This document shows, piece after piece, positions 34,100-42,373 of a stretch of DNA of 56,422 nucleotides. Positions within the stretch are counted from its first letter, which is position 1; the number at the start of each line of letters is the position of its first letter. This DNA is from Bythopirellula sp. (GTDB lineage: Bacteria > Planctomycetota > Planctomycetia > Pirellulales > Lacipirellulaceae), in assembly GCA_028285205.1 (NCBI GenBank), contig JANQQA010000022.1, forward strand, positions 1 through 56,422, written 5' to 3'. The notes below the pieces were generated by a model. That model was not told the origin of the DNA, searched no databases, and saw only the letters and a program-made list of their open reading frames with translations. The translations under genes and the position numbers were made by a program.

Positions 34100-35275
34100 A
34101 TGAACAAGCCGGCGAAACACCGACCGTCGCTATACTTCATTATGCTGCTGCTGGTTGCGATCGGCATGCTCCTGCTGTTTGAGCTTGGCAGCTTTGTCGC
34201 GCTTCGGTTCTACGTCTATCCCCGTGACCGGTCTGCATTCTACGAACTTCCGGAAATCGACCAGCGTGACTATGCGTCCTACCGGCGCGAAAGGCACCCA
34301 ACGCTCGGATGGCCTCGCCCATCCGATCCAGATGAGCTGCACTTCGAAGCTAGAGCCATTCCATCCTATCCGACGCCGGGGGGAGAATGCGTAGCGACTT
34401 TTGGAGATTCGTTCACGTACGGAGACGAAGTCGAAGACAACGAAGCCTGGAGCAATGTCTTGTCCAGAAGCTTGCAGTGTCGTGTCGCAAACTATGGGGT
34501 CAGCGGCTACGGTACCGATCAAGCCTATCTCTTGTTTCGCGACCTGCGCTTGAACACCCCACGAGTGTCGATCCTAGGATTCTTGCCCCACAATGCGATG
34601 CGCAACGTAAATCAGAACCGGTACTTCATTACTGGCGGGAACACCTATGGACTAAAGCCTCGCTTCACGCTGACCGGGGACGGTGGCGGATTGACCCACA
34701 TCCCCATTCCCGACCTAGGCTACGACGACTTCGTTGATTCCTTTGCTAAACCGGAAGCCTACCTTGCACATGAGACGTTTACGCCATCATCTGAGTACGG
34801 TCCTATCGTCTTATCGTTCCCTTACTCGAGAGCATTCATCAAGTACGTAATGTCAGAGCGTGTCCGCATGTACATCGGTGGCTGGCCCGGATGGCGGGGA
34901 TTCGTCAGCGAAGGTCATTCGTCTCATGCCCTAGAGGTAACTGCAGGGATATTCGACTTGTTTGCGCGCACCGCCCAGTCGCGCAACCAAACCGCTTTAG
35001 TGCTGATGTTTCCGACCGCGCGATCGTACGACGCGTTCTTGAGCAAAGGTGAAATAGCGTACCAGCCTCTGCTGGACCGCCTAGAATCCATCGGCGTGAG
35101 CGTGCTGGATTTGCACGATCCGATCCGAGAATACCTTGGCGATCGCCGTATTTGCCATTTGCTTACCGACGTCGCGAGTTGCTCTGGCCATTTTAATGCC
35201 GAAGGCAACGAGCTGGTTGCAGCCGCGGTTTACACTAAGATAACGGAAGACGGGTTGTTGGCCGCTTCAGACTAG
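34100..35275 (+). CDS. Membrane-anchored SGNH/GDSL-like protein, paralogue of the gene at 23905
   Basis: 391 residues. One N-terminal helix (LYFIMLLLVAIGMLLLFELG) anchors a periplasmic domain. Block I ECVATFGDSFTYGDE has the candidate Ser nucleophile, then VANYGVSGYGTDQAYLLF, SILGFLPHNAMRN, and near the end a candidate catalytic His in SCSGHFNAEGNELVAAAV. The GDSF, GYG-x-DQAYL and LGF blocks are shared with the protein at 23905, though that one has more membrane helices. Enzymes with this fold deacetylate or acetylate surface sugars. A sigma-70 promoter at 33984-34011 reads into it, and no riboswitch is present upstream. Confidence 0.75.
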   Translation: MNKPAKHRPSLYFIMLLLVAIGMLLLFELGSFVALRFYVYPRDRSAFYELPEIDQRDYASYRRERHPTLGWPRPSDPDELHFEARAIPSYPTPGGECVATFGDSFTYGDEVEDNEAWSNVLSRSLQCRVANYGVSGYGTDQAYLLFRDLRLNTPRVSILGFLPHNAMRNVNQNRYFITGGNTYGLKPRFTLTGDGGGLTHIPIPDLGYDDFVDSFAKPEAYLAHETFTPSSEYGPIVLSFPYSRAFIKYVMSERVRMYIGGWPGWRGFVSEGHSSHALEVTAGIFDLFARTAQSRNQTALVLMFPTARSYDAFLSKGEIAYQPLLDRLESIGVSVLDLHDPIREYLGDRRICHLLTDVASCSGHFNAEGNELVAAAVYTKITEDGLLAASD

Positions 35276-35436
35276 GTGTGCTCGTCCCCAAACCGTACCT
35301 GCAGAAGAACTCGGCCGCCGCACCTACGATTCAGCGTATGTCGTTGATTTGCGACACTTTTACACTGGGACCAACGAGCTTTATTCGGTAGGCTTGCTCT
35401 CCTCACTGCGGGATCCTATTTTATGGAAACAGATCC

Positions 35437-35464
35437 TTGCGCTCACTACGCGAACTGGTATAAC
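35437..35464 (+). promoter_or_regulatory. Extended -10 sigma-70 promoter of riboswitch 2
   Basis: TTGCGC at 35437-35442, a 16-base spacer and TATAAC at 35459-35464, with TG one base before the hexamer (TGG-TATAAC). The -10 region lies inside a palindrome ACTGGT-ATA-ACCAGT (35453-35467). The layout copies the promoter at 31407-31434, implying one regulatory history for the two units. Confidence 0.75.
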
Positions 35465-35467
35465 CAG

Positions 35468-35556
35468 TGGCATTGGACAAAGGCAAACCTGTCGAAAGGC
35501 AGGGACGCAAAGCTTCCGGTCTACGGGTAAACCACGATAGCGGGGCCGCCGAATTG
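35468..35556 (+). promoter_or_regulatory. Cyclic-di-GMP-I (GEMM-I) riboswitch 2
   Basis: Elements in order: AGGCAAACC (35481), stem CCTGTC-GAAA-GGCAGG (35488-35503) with a GNRA loop, GGGACGCAAAGC (35502-35513), TCCGGTCTACGG and GATAGCGGGGCCGCC. Compared with riboswitch 1 the P1b stem changes from CCTACC/GGTAGG to CCTGTC/GGCAGG with pairing kept (one G-T), so the bases covary while the loop and cores are identical. It is followed by a leader of about 315 bases before the beta-helix gene. Confidence 0.93.
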
Positions 35557-35870
35557 GTATCAAACGGGCAGATCCGTTGCGACTCTGTGCTCTTGAGACT
35601 CCTGCTCCTAATGGCGGCGGAGGACTCTAATCACAGATTGCAGTCTCGCAGAGACCACAACAGAAAGCGGTATCAGAGCGGTGTTCGCATCGACCCCGCG
35701 CTATCGGCAGCACCCAACGACCAAGCCCTAGTCAAAGCCCAGGCGACGGTCTTACCGAGCCGCAGATGGGCTCAGCGGGATGCACTGCGAACGTCAAGCA
35801 TCATTAACGGACTGCGCGCGGCAGGGCTCTCCGGCTCTGCAGCAGCGGCAACAACTAGTGGAAGTAAATA

Positions 35871-37730
35871 ATGGATCGATCGATCAATCAGCACCCCGGC
35901 GGGCACGCATCACAACGCAACCTGGGGGCGTCCCTATTCGCCGTCCTCATGCTGGCGGTGTTACCAACCACCGCATCAGCACAGTTGGCCGTCGGCGCCC
36001 TAGCGCACGACGGTCCTCCCACTCCTGAGCAACTATCGCTGATAGTGCCTGTTACCGGCTCGTTGCCAACCTCGGCAACCGCTACCGTTCGATACAGACC
36101 CACGGGATCTGCGACGTGGGTCACCGGCCACCCCCTTTTCCGAATCAGGCCCGACTTCTCCAATAACCCCGCGGTCGGGAACGTCGTGGATGCGTTCGCC
36201 TGGCCAATCATCGATCTTACGCCGGGCACGAGTTACGACGTAGAAGTCGTCGTGACAAGCGGCAACGAATCCCAAACGCTGAACAACACGTTTACGACCC
36301 GACAACTACCGGCGCCGTCTGGACCACCAAACAAGACGATTCCTAACGGTGCGAGCAGTTCGGAGATTCAAGCTCAAATCGACGGGCTGCAGCCGGGCGA
36401 CGTGCTTGAAATCCAGAATGGGACGTACGACGTAGGCGGAGGACTTACGATCGGCCGAAACGGAACGGCTGGCAGCCCCATCGTAATACGAGGTGAATCA
36501 CGCGACGGCGTAGTTTTGACACGCTCTGAGGGAGCCATTCTGAATTTCACGGACGTCAGCGATTTGATCGTGGAGAACCTGACATTGCAGGGCTCGGGCA
36601 TCGACGGTGGTACCGGTCAGTTCCACTGGGGCATACGAGGGAGGGACAACGCGGATATCTCCCGAGTGACGGTGAGGAACATTTCGATTCTTGGTGTGAA
36701 TCAAGGCATAGTCTTCGACAACGAAGCCAGTCAGTTCTTGGTGTATGACTCAACGCTCGTTGGAAACAACCCCTGGACGTCCGCTTTTCTCAACTCCAAC
36801 TTGACCTGGAACGACGATGGCATTCGAACGCCGGGCTATGGTAACGCTGTATTCAACAACAGCCTTCGAGGGTTCGGCGACACTCTGTCAATTGCAGCAC
36901 ATAGCGGAAACAACACGCTCACCGAGGCAATCGGTGTGCATTACTACAGAAACGACGTACGCAACTCGGGTGATGACTTATTCGAAGCCGATCACGGTCA
37001 CAGAAATCTAGCTGTATACGATAACCGTTCACACAACTCGATGACCGTGCTCTCGCTGGACCCGTTGTACGGCGGGCCGCTCCTCTTCGCGAGGAACGTC
37101 GCCATTAACGTCGGACGGACACCCCACAAATGGAACAATACGAACAGCGGCCACTTCGTTTACAACAGTACGGTGGTCATCTCTGAACGCGACGCGGAAA
37201 TCTCCGGATGGTATCAGCCGAACAACGGCGCTCAGAGAGCCTATGGCTATCGAAACAATATCCTAATCTATCGCGGCTCTGGGAACACGCTGTGGCTGGA
37301 AAGTGGCGGACACGACCCGATCGACTTTACACACAACTGCTGGTACCCCAATCGGCAGGTGCAATGGGGTAGCGCCTGGTCTAACCTCGCACAGGCGCAG
37401 GCGCAGATTGGTGCAACTACTCCAGTGTTTAGCGGTCAGTCAAAGAGACTGTTTCAAGACCAGATCTGTGAGCGTGACCCATTCGTGACTGACGTAGACA
37501 TGGGATCTGGCTACCTGACAGAGGTTGTCCAGTCATATGCGCCAACTCTGTCCAACGGTACTGCCCCGAAGAACTCGGGCGTATCCATTCCCAACGTGAC
37601 GGACGGGTTCAGCGGCTCGGCACCTGATCGCGGCGCACTGATTAGTGGCCGACCGATCGTCGCTTGGGGGGACCGTATCGCGGGAGTCGGCACGATTCCT
37701 TTACCGCCAACAGATGTAAGCACGGAATAG
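35871..37730 (+). CDS. Secreted right-handed beta-helix protein (polysaccharide lyase/epimerase-like fold)
   Basis: 619 residues; GGAAG six bases before ATG 35871. Signal peptide of about 38 residues (LFAVLMLAVLPTTASA). Residues about 40-140 look like a fibronectin type III domain (TATVRYRPTGSATWV, LTPGTSYDVEVVV). Then a long right-handed beta-helix with repeated N-x-S-F strands (IVENLTLQGSGIDGGTG, VRNISILGVNQGIVF, YRNNILIYRGSG). A Ca-type acidic spot and a His pair (GDDLFEADHGHRN) lie on the helix. This fold occurs in pectate lyases, alginate epimerases and chondroitinases; which reaction applies is unknown. It is the first gene behind riboswitch 2 and lies five bases before the kelch gene. 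Confidence 0.85.
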   Translation: MDRSINQHPGGHASQRNLGASLFAVLMLAVLPTTASAQLAVGALAHDGPPTPEQLSLIVPVTGSLPTSATATVRYRPTGSATWVTGHPLFRIRPDFSNNPAVGNVVDAFAWPIIDLTPGTSYDVEVVVTSGNESQTLNNTFTTRQLPAPSGPPNKTIPNGASSSEIQAQIDGLQPGDVLEIQNGTYDVGGGLTIGRNGTAGSPIVIRGESRDGVVLTRSEGAILNFTDVSDLIVENLTLQGSGIDGGTGQFHWGIRGRDNADISRVTVRNISILGVNQGIVFDNEASQFLVYDSTLVGNNPWTSAFLNSNLTWNDDGIRTPGYGNAVFNNSLRGFGDTLSIAAHSGNNTLTEAIGVHYYRNDVRNSGDDLFEADHGHRNLAVYDNRSHNSMTVLSLDPLYGGPLLFARNVAINVGRTPHKWNNTNSGHFVYNSTVVISERDAEISGWYQPNNGAQRAYGYRNNILIYRGSGNTLWLESGGHDPIDFTHNCWYPNRQVQWGSAWSNLAQAQAQIGATTPVFSGQSKRLFQDQICERDPFVTDVDMGSGYLTEVVQSYAPTLSNGTAPKNSGVSIPNVTDGFSGSAPDRGALISGRPIVAWGDRIAGVGTIPLPPTDVSTE

Positions 37731-37735
37731 CCAAC

Positions 37736-39073
37736 ATGAAACTACGCCAAAACACGCACCCAACGAAAAGCACACGCGCTGGTCGTCCAGCGAGCAGGAT
37801 AGGACTATCGCTCGCGCTGATGTTTGGATGGACGATGGCGAATGCACAGAGTTCGCAAACTCCCGAATACATTTCTTCCATGGCGGACTTCGAAGTGCGT
37901 GCCCTCGCCGGGAACTTCCAGCCGACAAATGGCAAGGAGACCATGGAGTCAGTCACTCCGAACGAATGGCTCGCGAATGATCCGGGTATCGTCGATCTTG
38001 CCGGAACGATCGTCGCTTGGTCCGGCGGACCCAAGGCGTCCGCAGGCACCAAACTGTTCGTGCACGGCGGCGGCCACAACGATTCCGCAAACAACGGTCT
38101 GTACGCTTTTGACTTCGCGGGTTCAGCCGCACCGACCGGTTGGCTCCTCGAGGACATAAGCGCAGTATCGGCCGTGCGTGCGGCAACTTCGTACAACGAT
38201 GGCAAACCGGCATCGGTCCATACCTACGATGGTGCGGTCTACGCCCAACACAACAATCACATCTACCGATTCGGCGGAGCGATATGGAGTCCCAGCGGGG
38301 GATTCACTAAGTCCGCGTGGAAATACAACATAGCCAGCGGAGCTTGGACCGCCCTGCCCGACTTTCCGGGCACCATGAACACCGTTTCGTCGATCTACGA
38401 CCCAGAATCACGCAAGATAATTGTCGGTGCCGGTGGCCGCAATGAGGTTGCATTCTTCAGAACCGATCAAGACACCTGGAGTTCGCTCAAGTCAACGAAC
38501 GGTAACTTCTGGGGAGGCGATGTCTCCGGTGCATACGACCCGACAAGGGGACGCGGAGTACTAATAGGCAACGGCGAGAGCCGTTTAGTGACGATAAACT
38601 GGTCCAGGGAAACGGTCGATGTATCGAGCCTCTCCGCATCCGGCGCCACTGAGATTCTTAGCACAGATGGTCCTTCCGCCGTTTATGATCCGTTCCGTGA
38701 CTCGTACTGGATATTCGGCGGCGAAGAGGGCAGCCCTGGTTTCGGTAACATCTACGAAATGGATGCGGAATCCCTAACGATTCAGCGCCGTTCTCTGAGT
38801 GGTGCCAGCATCCAGGTATTGAATTCCATGCAAGGCTCCTATGGGCGCTACTTGCTCATGCCGGAATGGCGAGCAATGGGAATTGTTGCATCGCACGAGA
38901 GTCCTGCCTACGTAATCAAGCTCCCCACTGCCGACGCTAGTCCAATAGTCCGCCCACTGCCGCCGTCAGAAGTAGCCACGGACCAAGAAGCAGAGGCGCA
39001 ACTGGTTGTCGAACAAGACGCCGGCGCGCTCGGCGAGCAAGAAACATCGAGTGACAACCGAGTCCGACAGTAA
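37736..39073 (+). CDS. Secreted kelch-like beta-propeller protein
   Basis: 445 residues from ATG 37736 (an upstream in-frame start at 37664 lies inside the beta-helix gene and is unlikely). Signal peptide of about 37 residues ending at MANAQ. Kelch-type repeats with GG and Trp/Tyr in place (FVHGGGHNDSANNGLYAFDF, NHIYRFGGAIWSP, IIVGAGGRNEVAFFRTDQDTW, YWIFGGEEGSPGFGNIYEMD) form a beta-propeller. Such propellers occur in galactose-oxidase-like and matrix proteins. The oxidase copper ligands cannot be confirmed from sequence. It is co-transcribed with the beta-helix gene behind riboswitch 2 and is probably an extracellular partner. Confidence 0.85.
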   Translation: MKLRQNTHPTKSTRAGRPASRIGLSLALMFGWTMANAQSSQTPEYISSMADFEVRALAGNFQPTNGKETMESVTPNEWLANDPGIVDLAGTIVAWSGGPKASAGTKLFVHGGGHNDSANNGLYAFDFAGSAAPTGWLLEDISAVSAVRAATSYNDGKPASVHTYDGAVYAQHNNHIYRFGGAIWSPSGGFTKSAWKYNIASGAWTALPDFPGTMNTVSSIYDPESRKIIVGAGGRNEVAFFRTDQDTWSSLKSTNGNFWGGDVSGAYDPTRGRGVLIGNGESRLVTINWSRETVDVSSLSASGATEILSTDGPSAVYDPFRDSYWIFGGEEGSPGFGNIYEMDAESLTIQRRSLSGASIQVLNSMQGSYGRYLLMPEWRAMGIVASHESPAYVIKLPTADASPIVRPLPPSEVATDQEAEAQLVVEQDAGALGEQETSSDNRVRQ

Positions 39074-39077
39074 CCCG

Positions 39078-40922
39078 CTAATTCACCCTAACGTCTCGCG
39101 CGTTCAGCCAAATTTCGAGCAGCACCAGGACCCAGACGACCGTGCCGTAGAATGCTGCATGGTCGGTCCTGTGCCGCGTCTCGACATCCGCGATGAACTG
39201 CTCGCAGAATATCCCTCTAGACTTCAGTCGCCGAATGTTCTCGGCGACGACCGACCGCAGTTCTTCTGAAGACCTCAGCCACTCACCGAACGGCAACCCA
39301 AAACCATGCTTGCCTTTGTGCAGCGTTTCTTCAGGTAGGAGAGACTGTGTGGAGCGCTTAAAATAGGCTCGCAGTTGCGATCCACTGATCTTATCTTGGG
39401 AGCGCACTCGCGTTGAGAGCGCAACTAGATCCGCGTCCAATAACGGATACGCCACATCGACCCCGGCGAGGTCGCACATGGTGTTAACCTTTTTGAGATC
39501 GTTGTCCGCGAGGGTCAACTTCCAGTCGAAGAACAGCATCTTGTCAACTAGGTCATCTCCGCCCCCACGCTCATACCATTGTCGCATCACGCCAAGCGGG
39601 TGAGACACATCTATGGAATCCAGAAACCCCCTCTCAAAGATCGTCGCGGGATCGTACATCTGCAAGTAGTTGTACGTTTGTAAGCGATCGGGCATCGGTA
39701 CTCGGGCTTGCTCGACGTAGCGTTTGAGCTTGTGTGACGGCATTGACCAGCCCATCGGCACGTTCATTAAGACTGGCTCAATCAGGAGACGGCGAATGAT
39801 GCTCGGGACGCGAGAATATACGTCGAATAGCTTTTGCGTTGCGTATCGCTCGTTGCCGGCGAACAATTCGTCTCCGCCGTCTCCGGCCAGCATCAAGCTC
39901 ACACCATCTTCCTTGGCGATTTTTGCGCAGAAGTAAGTCGGTATGGCAGATGAGTTTCCAAACGGCTCATCATATGCCCCACCAATTTGCTCGATCGATT
40001 CTGCAACGTCGCTCGGTGTCACATAGTATGTTTTTAGGTCGAGCCCAAAATGGTTTGCCGCTACTTTTGCATACTCGACCTCATCGTATCCCTCTTGAGC
40101 GAAGCCGATGGTGTACGCGCGCAGCTTCGCAGGCGCGCTTTCGTTCGCTATTCCGCATACCGTCGAGCTATCCAAGCCGCCGCTCAAGAAAGCACCGGTA
40201 TCGGCGTCTGGTTTGCAGCGATCTACCGCGGACCGAAGACACGGAATGAGCTCGCGCTCAAGCGCTCGACGTTCCGACTTTGCCCGCGCTCCGGGTTTGG
40301 GTGTCCAGTAATAATCCGTGCGGAGAGTATCATTTCGGAACTCGATCAGCTGCCCGGGCTCGAGCTTCGAGATGCCTGAGTAGATGGTTGCCGGACTGGG
40401 CACGACGTGAAAAAAAAAGAAATCGTAGATGGACTGCCGCGAAACAGATGGATCTACGTCGCTGTGCCCCAGGACAGCAGCAGTGGTAGAACCAAACACC
40501 AGTCCACGCGGGACGGCCGCGTAACAGAGCGAGCGAATTCCCATCCTGTCAATAGCCAGAACGAGCCTATCTGCAAGCGGATCGTACATAGCCAAGGAAA
40601 ACGCTCCCGACACAGAATCGAGAAGGCCAACGTCCTCGTGCTCGTAGGCTGTTGCGACCGCCTTGGCGTTCCCATCCGACTGCGCGATTGACCGATATCG
40701 AGCGTTCTCGAACTGTGGTGTTCCTTCAATCGCCACCACAAGTCCATTCGCGTGCGAGCAAAGATCGTGGGAACTCGAGAATTTGCCGCCTATGTACGCG
40801 CTCTGCGAAATTGACCTGTGTGGATCCCCTGCTCCCGGTAACTCACACTCCATTTTGCGGGCGACTTCGCTTGGATCAGCTTTGGGAATAGCGTACTGTA
40901 CCCACCCACAAATTCCGGTCAT
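39078..40922 (-). CDS. Asparagine-synthase-like protein with a degenerate glutaminase domain
   Basis: 614 residues. The C-terminal ATP-pyrophosphatase domain is intact, with the PP-loop SGGLDSS (247-253) and LAGDGGDELFAGNE. The N-terminal class II glutaminase domain is not: it opens M-T-G-I-C-G where AsnB has M-C-G-I-A-G, so the nucleophile Cys2 is replaced by Thr, and the NGEIYN and RGPD elements are missing (IEGTPQFENA instead). A Cys at residue 5 is not N-terminal. This resembles the loss of the Cys in beta-lactam synthetases and some other amide-forming members. It probably uses ammonia or an amine to form an amide on a carboxylate. Exosortase-A loci usually carry an AsnB-like protein here. 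Confidence 0.85.
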   Translation of the reverse strand: MTGICGWVQYAIPKADPSEVARKMECELPGAGDPHRSISQSAYIGGKFSSSHDLCSHANGLVVAIEGTPQFENARYRSIAQSDGNAKAVATAYEHEDVGLLDSVSGAFSLAMYDPLADRLVLAIDRMGIRSLCYAAVPRGLVFGSTTAAVLGHSDVDPSVSRQSIYDFFFFHVVPSPATIYSGISKLEPGQLIEFRNDTLRTDYYWTPKPGARAKSERRALERELIPCLRSAVDRCKPDADTGAFLSGGLDSSTVCGIANESAPAKLRAYTIGFAQEGYDEVEYAKVAANHFGLDLKTYYVTPSDVAESIEQIGGAYDEPFGNSSAIPTYFCAKIAKEDGVSLMLAGDGGDELFAGNERYATQKLFDVYSRVPSIIRRLLIEPVLMNVPMGWSMPSHKLKRYVEQARVPMPDRLQTYNYLQMYDPATIFERGFLDSIDVSHPLGVMRQWYERGGGDDLVDKMLFFDWKLTLADNDLKKVNTMCDLAGVDVAYPLLDADLVALSTRVRSQDKISGSQLRAYFKRSTQSLLPEETLHKGKHGFGLPFGEWLRSSEELRSVVAENIRRLKSRGIFCEQFIADVETRHRTDHAAFYGTVVWVLVLLEIWLNARDVRVN

Positions 40923-41124
40923 GTTTTTTCCAAGAGAACGAACAATCGATTCGATACTGAAGCGTTCATACTAGCACCGGAGCACGAACAACGGATATTG
41001 GGGCCTTCGAGATGCACTTTGTCGGTTCATGAAGCAGTCTGTGCAGAAGCGGGATTGTATGACAGGTCGTGGATTGTGGGAATTGATGACTCGGCACTGA
41101 ATTCGCTCATAGCCCGAGATACAA

Positions 41125-41140
41125 TTGGCACAGTACCGGC
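41125..41140 (+). promoter_or_regulatory. Candidate sigma-54 promoter of the ACP-hydrolase operon
   Basis: TTGGCAC-AGTAC-CGGC keeps GG-N10-GC and the full TGGCAC -24 element; the -12 is CGGC where TTGC is consensus. It lies 40-52 bases before the candidate ACP starts, at a plausible leader length. The heptamer ATTGGCA repeats at 41124 and 41141. Control by the PrsR-type activator at 4355 would fit. Confidence 0.4.
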
Positions 41141-41179
41141 ATTGGCAGAAACCATCATCGGTGCTCCGAACCGTTCAGC

Positions 41180-41524
41180 TTGCTTCAGTCGGTGAGCTTC
41201 TCGGACATCAGACCGACATCGGGAGAGTTAGACATCGCTACTGACCAACATTCTTCTCACGAACTCGCAGACGATTCCTCAGTTCTGGAAGATGTCAAAT
41301 CGAGTTTGGCACAGTCGCTGCAGCTGGGCGCGAAAGCTGAGCATTTTACGGCTAGTACTCGGCTCCTGGGAGAGCTGCCAGAGCTGGATTCGATGGCAGT
41401 CATCACTGTCATCACCGGTCTGGAAGAATACTTCGGCATCACGATTGAAGAAGAGGATCTGAGTGCCGAAACTTTTGAGACCGTTGGTGGGCTCGTAGCG
41501 TTGGTCCGAAAGAGCCTCCGCTAG
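41180..41524 (+). CDS. Acyl carrier protein (exosortase-A EPS type)
   Basis: Up to 114 residues if TTG 41180 is used; GTG 41192 gives four fewer, and neither has a Shine-Dalgarno sequence, so the start is uncertain. The conserved domain begins near SVLEDVKSSL and holds the phosphopantetheine serine in GELPELDSMAVITVI. FGITIEEEDLSAETFETVGGLVALV completes helices III and IV. The N-terminal 35 residues are longer than usual. ACPs in exosortase-A loci carry an acyl or aminoacyl group on a pantetheine arm. It is the first gene of a plus-strand unit with the two alpha/beta hydrolases, 12 bases before hydrolase 2. It is distinct from the ACP at 51163. Confidence 0.88.
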   Translation: MLQSVSFSDIRPTSGELDIATDQHSSHELADDSSVLEDVKSSLAQSLQLGAKAEHFTASTRLLGELPELDSMAVITVITGLEEYFGITIEEEDLSAETFETVGGLVALVRKSLR

Positions 41525-41536
41525 CAGGGGAGCAAC

Positions 41537-42373
41537 GTGGCGCGCGCGGCTGTTCTCGAAGCCGAATTTCTGCGTGGCAGCGCAGGGAAAATTCTCGTTA
41601 CTCGTTTTTCGCCGGCGCGTGAACCCCGCGGGCTGGTTCTTCTTGTTCCTCCTTTCGCCGAAGAGATGAACAAGTCCCGAAAGATGTATGCCGACCTCGG
41701 GCGGCAGCTTGCGCTAATCGGTTACAAAGTACTCGCACCGGACTTGTATGGGACGGGCGATAGCTACGGTGAGTTTTCTTCGGCCAGATGGTCAATCTGG
41801 CGAGAAGACCTATCGATGACGCTCGAAACCGCCCAACCGGATCGGAGAGTGCCAGTCTATCTGCTCGGTCTGCGCCTCGGTGCGCTGCTGGCATTGGAAA
41901 CGGCGAACGAGATTCGCGGCACGCGCGCTGTCATCCTCTGGAGTCCCTGCCTTGACGGTACGCAGTACATGAACCAGTTCTTGCGACTACGCGTTGCGTC
42001 TCAAATAATAGGAGAAGCCGGTGAGACTACGTCGATCCAGGAACTCAGGGAGAGGCTCAGCTGCGAGGGAGTCGTCGAGATTGCGGGGTACGAATTGGCT
42101 CAGGAGCTAGTGGCTGAGATCGACAAATCAGATATCGTGAGCCTGGCAGCAAGCTTGAGATCGCCGATCCACTGGTTCGATGTCACCAGTCGCGAAGACC
42201 GCAAGGCTGCTCCCGTCGTATCGCGCACGGTATCGAAGCTCGGCGATCTGGGCTGCAATGTTAGAATCCATTCTATTCACGGCCCTCCGTTTTGGGCGAC
42301 ACCAGAACTGGCCCACTCTCAGCCCCTCATCGAAGCAACAACGAACGTTTTCGATCAGCAAGACCGTGACTAA
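41537..42373 (+). CDS. Exosortase-A-associated alpha/beta hydrolase 2-like protein
   Basis: 278 residues, GTG start with AGGGGAG upstream. The alpha/beta-hydrolase fold opens GLVLLVPPFAEEMNKSRKMYADLGRQL, which marks the hydrolase 2 family of exosortase-A loci. The nucleophile elbow reads LLGLRLGALLAL, that is G-x-R-x-G where G-x-S-x-G is expected, so there is no serine or cysteine nucleophile at the usual place. It may have lost hydrolysis and act as a thioester- or acyl-binding partner. It overlaps hydrolase 1 by eight bases and follows the ACP gene by 12, so the three are translationally linked. Confidence 0.85.
   Translation: MARAAVLEAEFLRGSAGKILVTRFSPAREPRGLVLLVPPFAEEMNKSRKMYADLGRQLALIGYKVLAPDLYGTGDSYGEFSSARWSIWREDLSMTLETAQPDRRVPVYLLGLRLGALLALETANEIRGTRAVILWSPCLDGTQYMNQFLRLRVASQIIGEAGETTSIQELRERLSCEGVVEIAGYELAQELVAEIDKSDIVSLAASLRSPIHWFDVTSREDRKAAPVVSRTVSKLGDLGCNVRIHSIHGPPFWATPELAHSQPLIEATTNVFDQQDRD

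Larger units (their letters stand above)
35276..35870. other. Leader region upstream of the beta-helix gene (595 bases)
   Basis: It contains the second riboswitch and its promoter, plus a further 315 bases up to the beta-helix start. An 86-codon open frame (35611-35871) ends in a TAATG overlap with the next start, but it has no Shine-Dalgarno sequence and odd composition, so it is not called as a gene. Confidence 0.5.

Noticed and set aside
35611..35871. 86-codon open frame between riboswitch 2 and the beta-helix gene, ending in a TAATG overlap
   Set aside because: No Shine-Dalgarno sequence, low-complexity Ala/Ser-rich end and no recognisable domain; the beta-helix gene has its own GGAAG.
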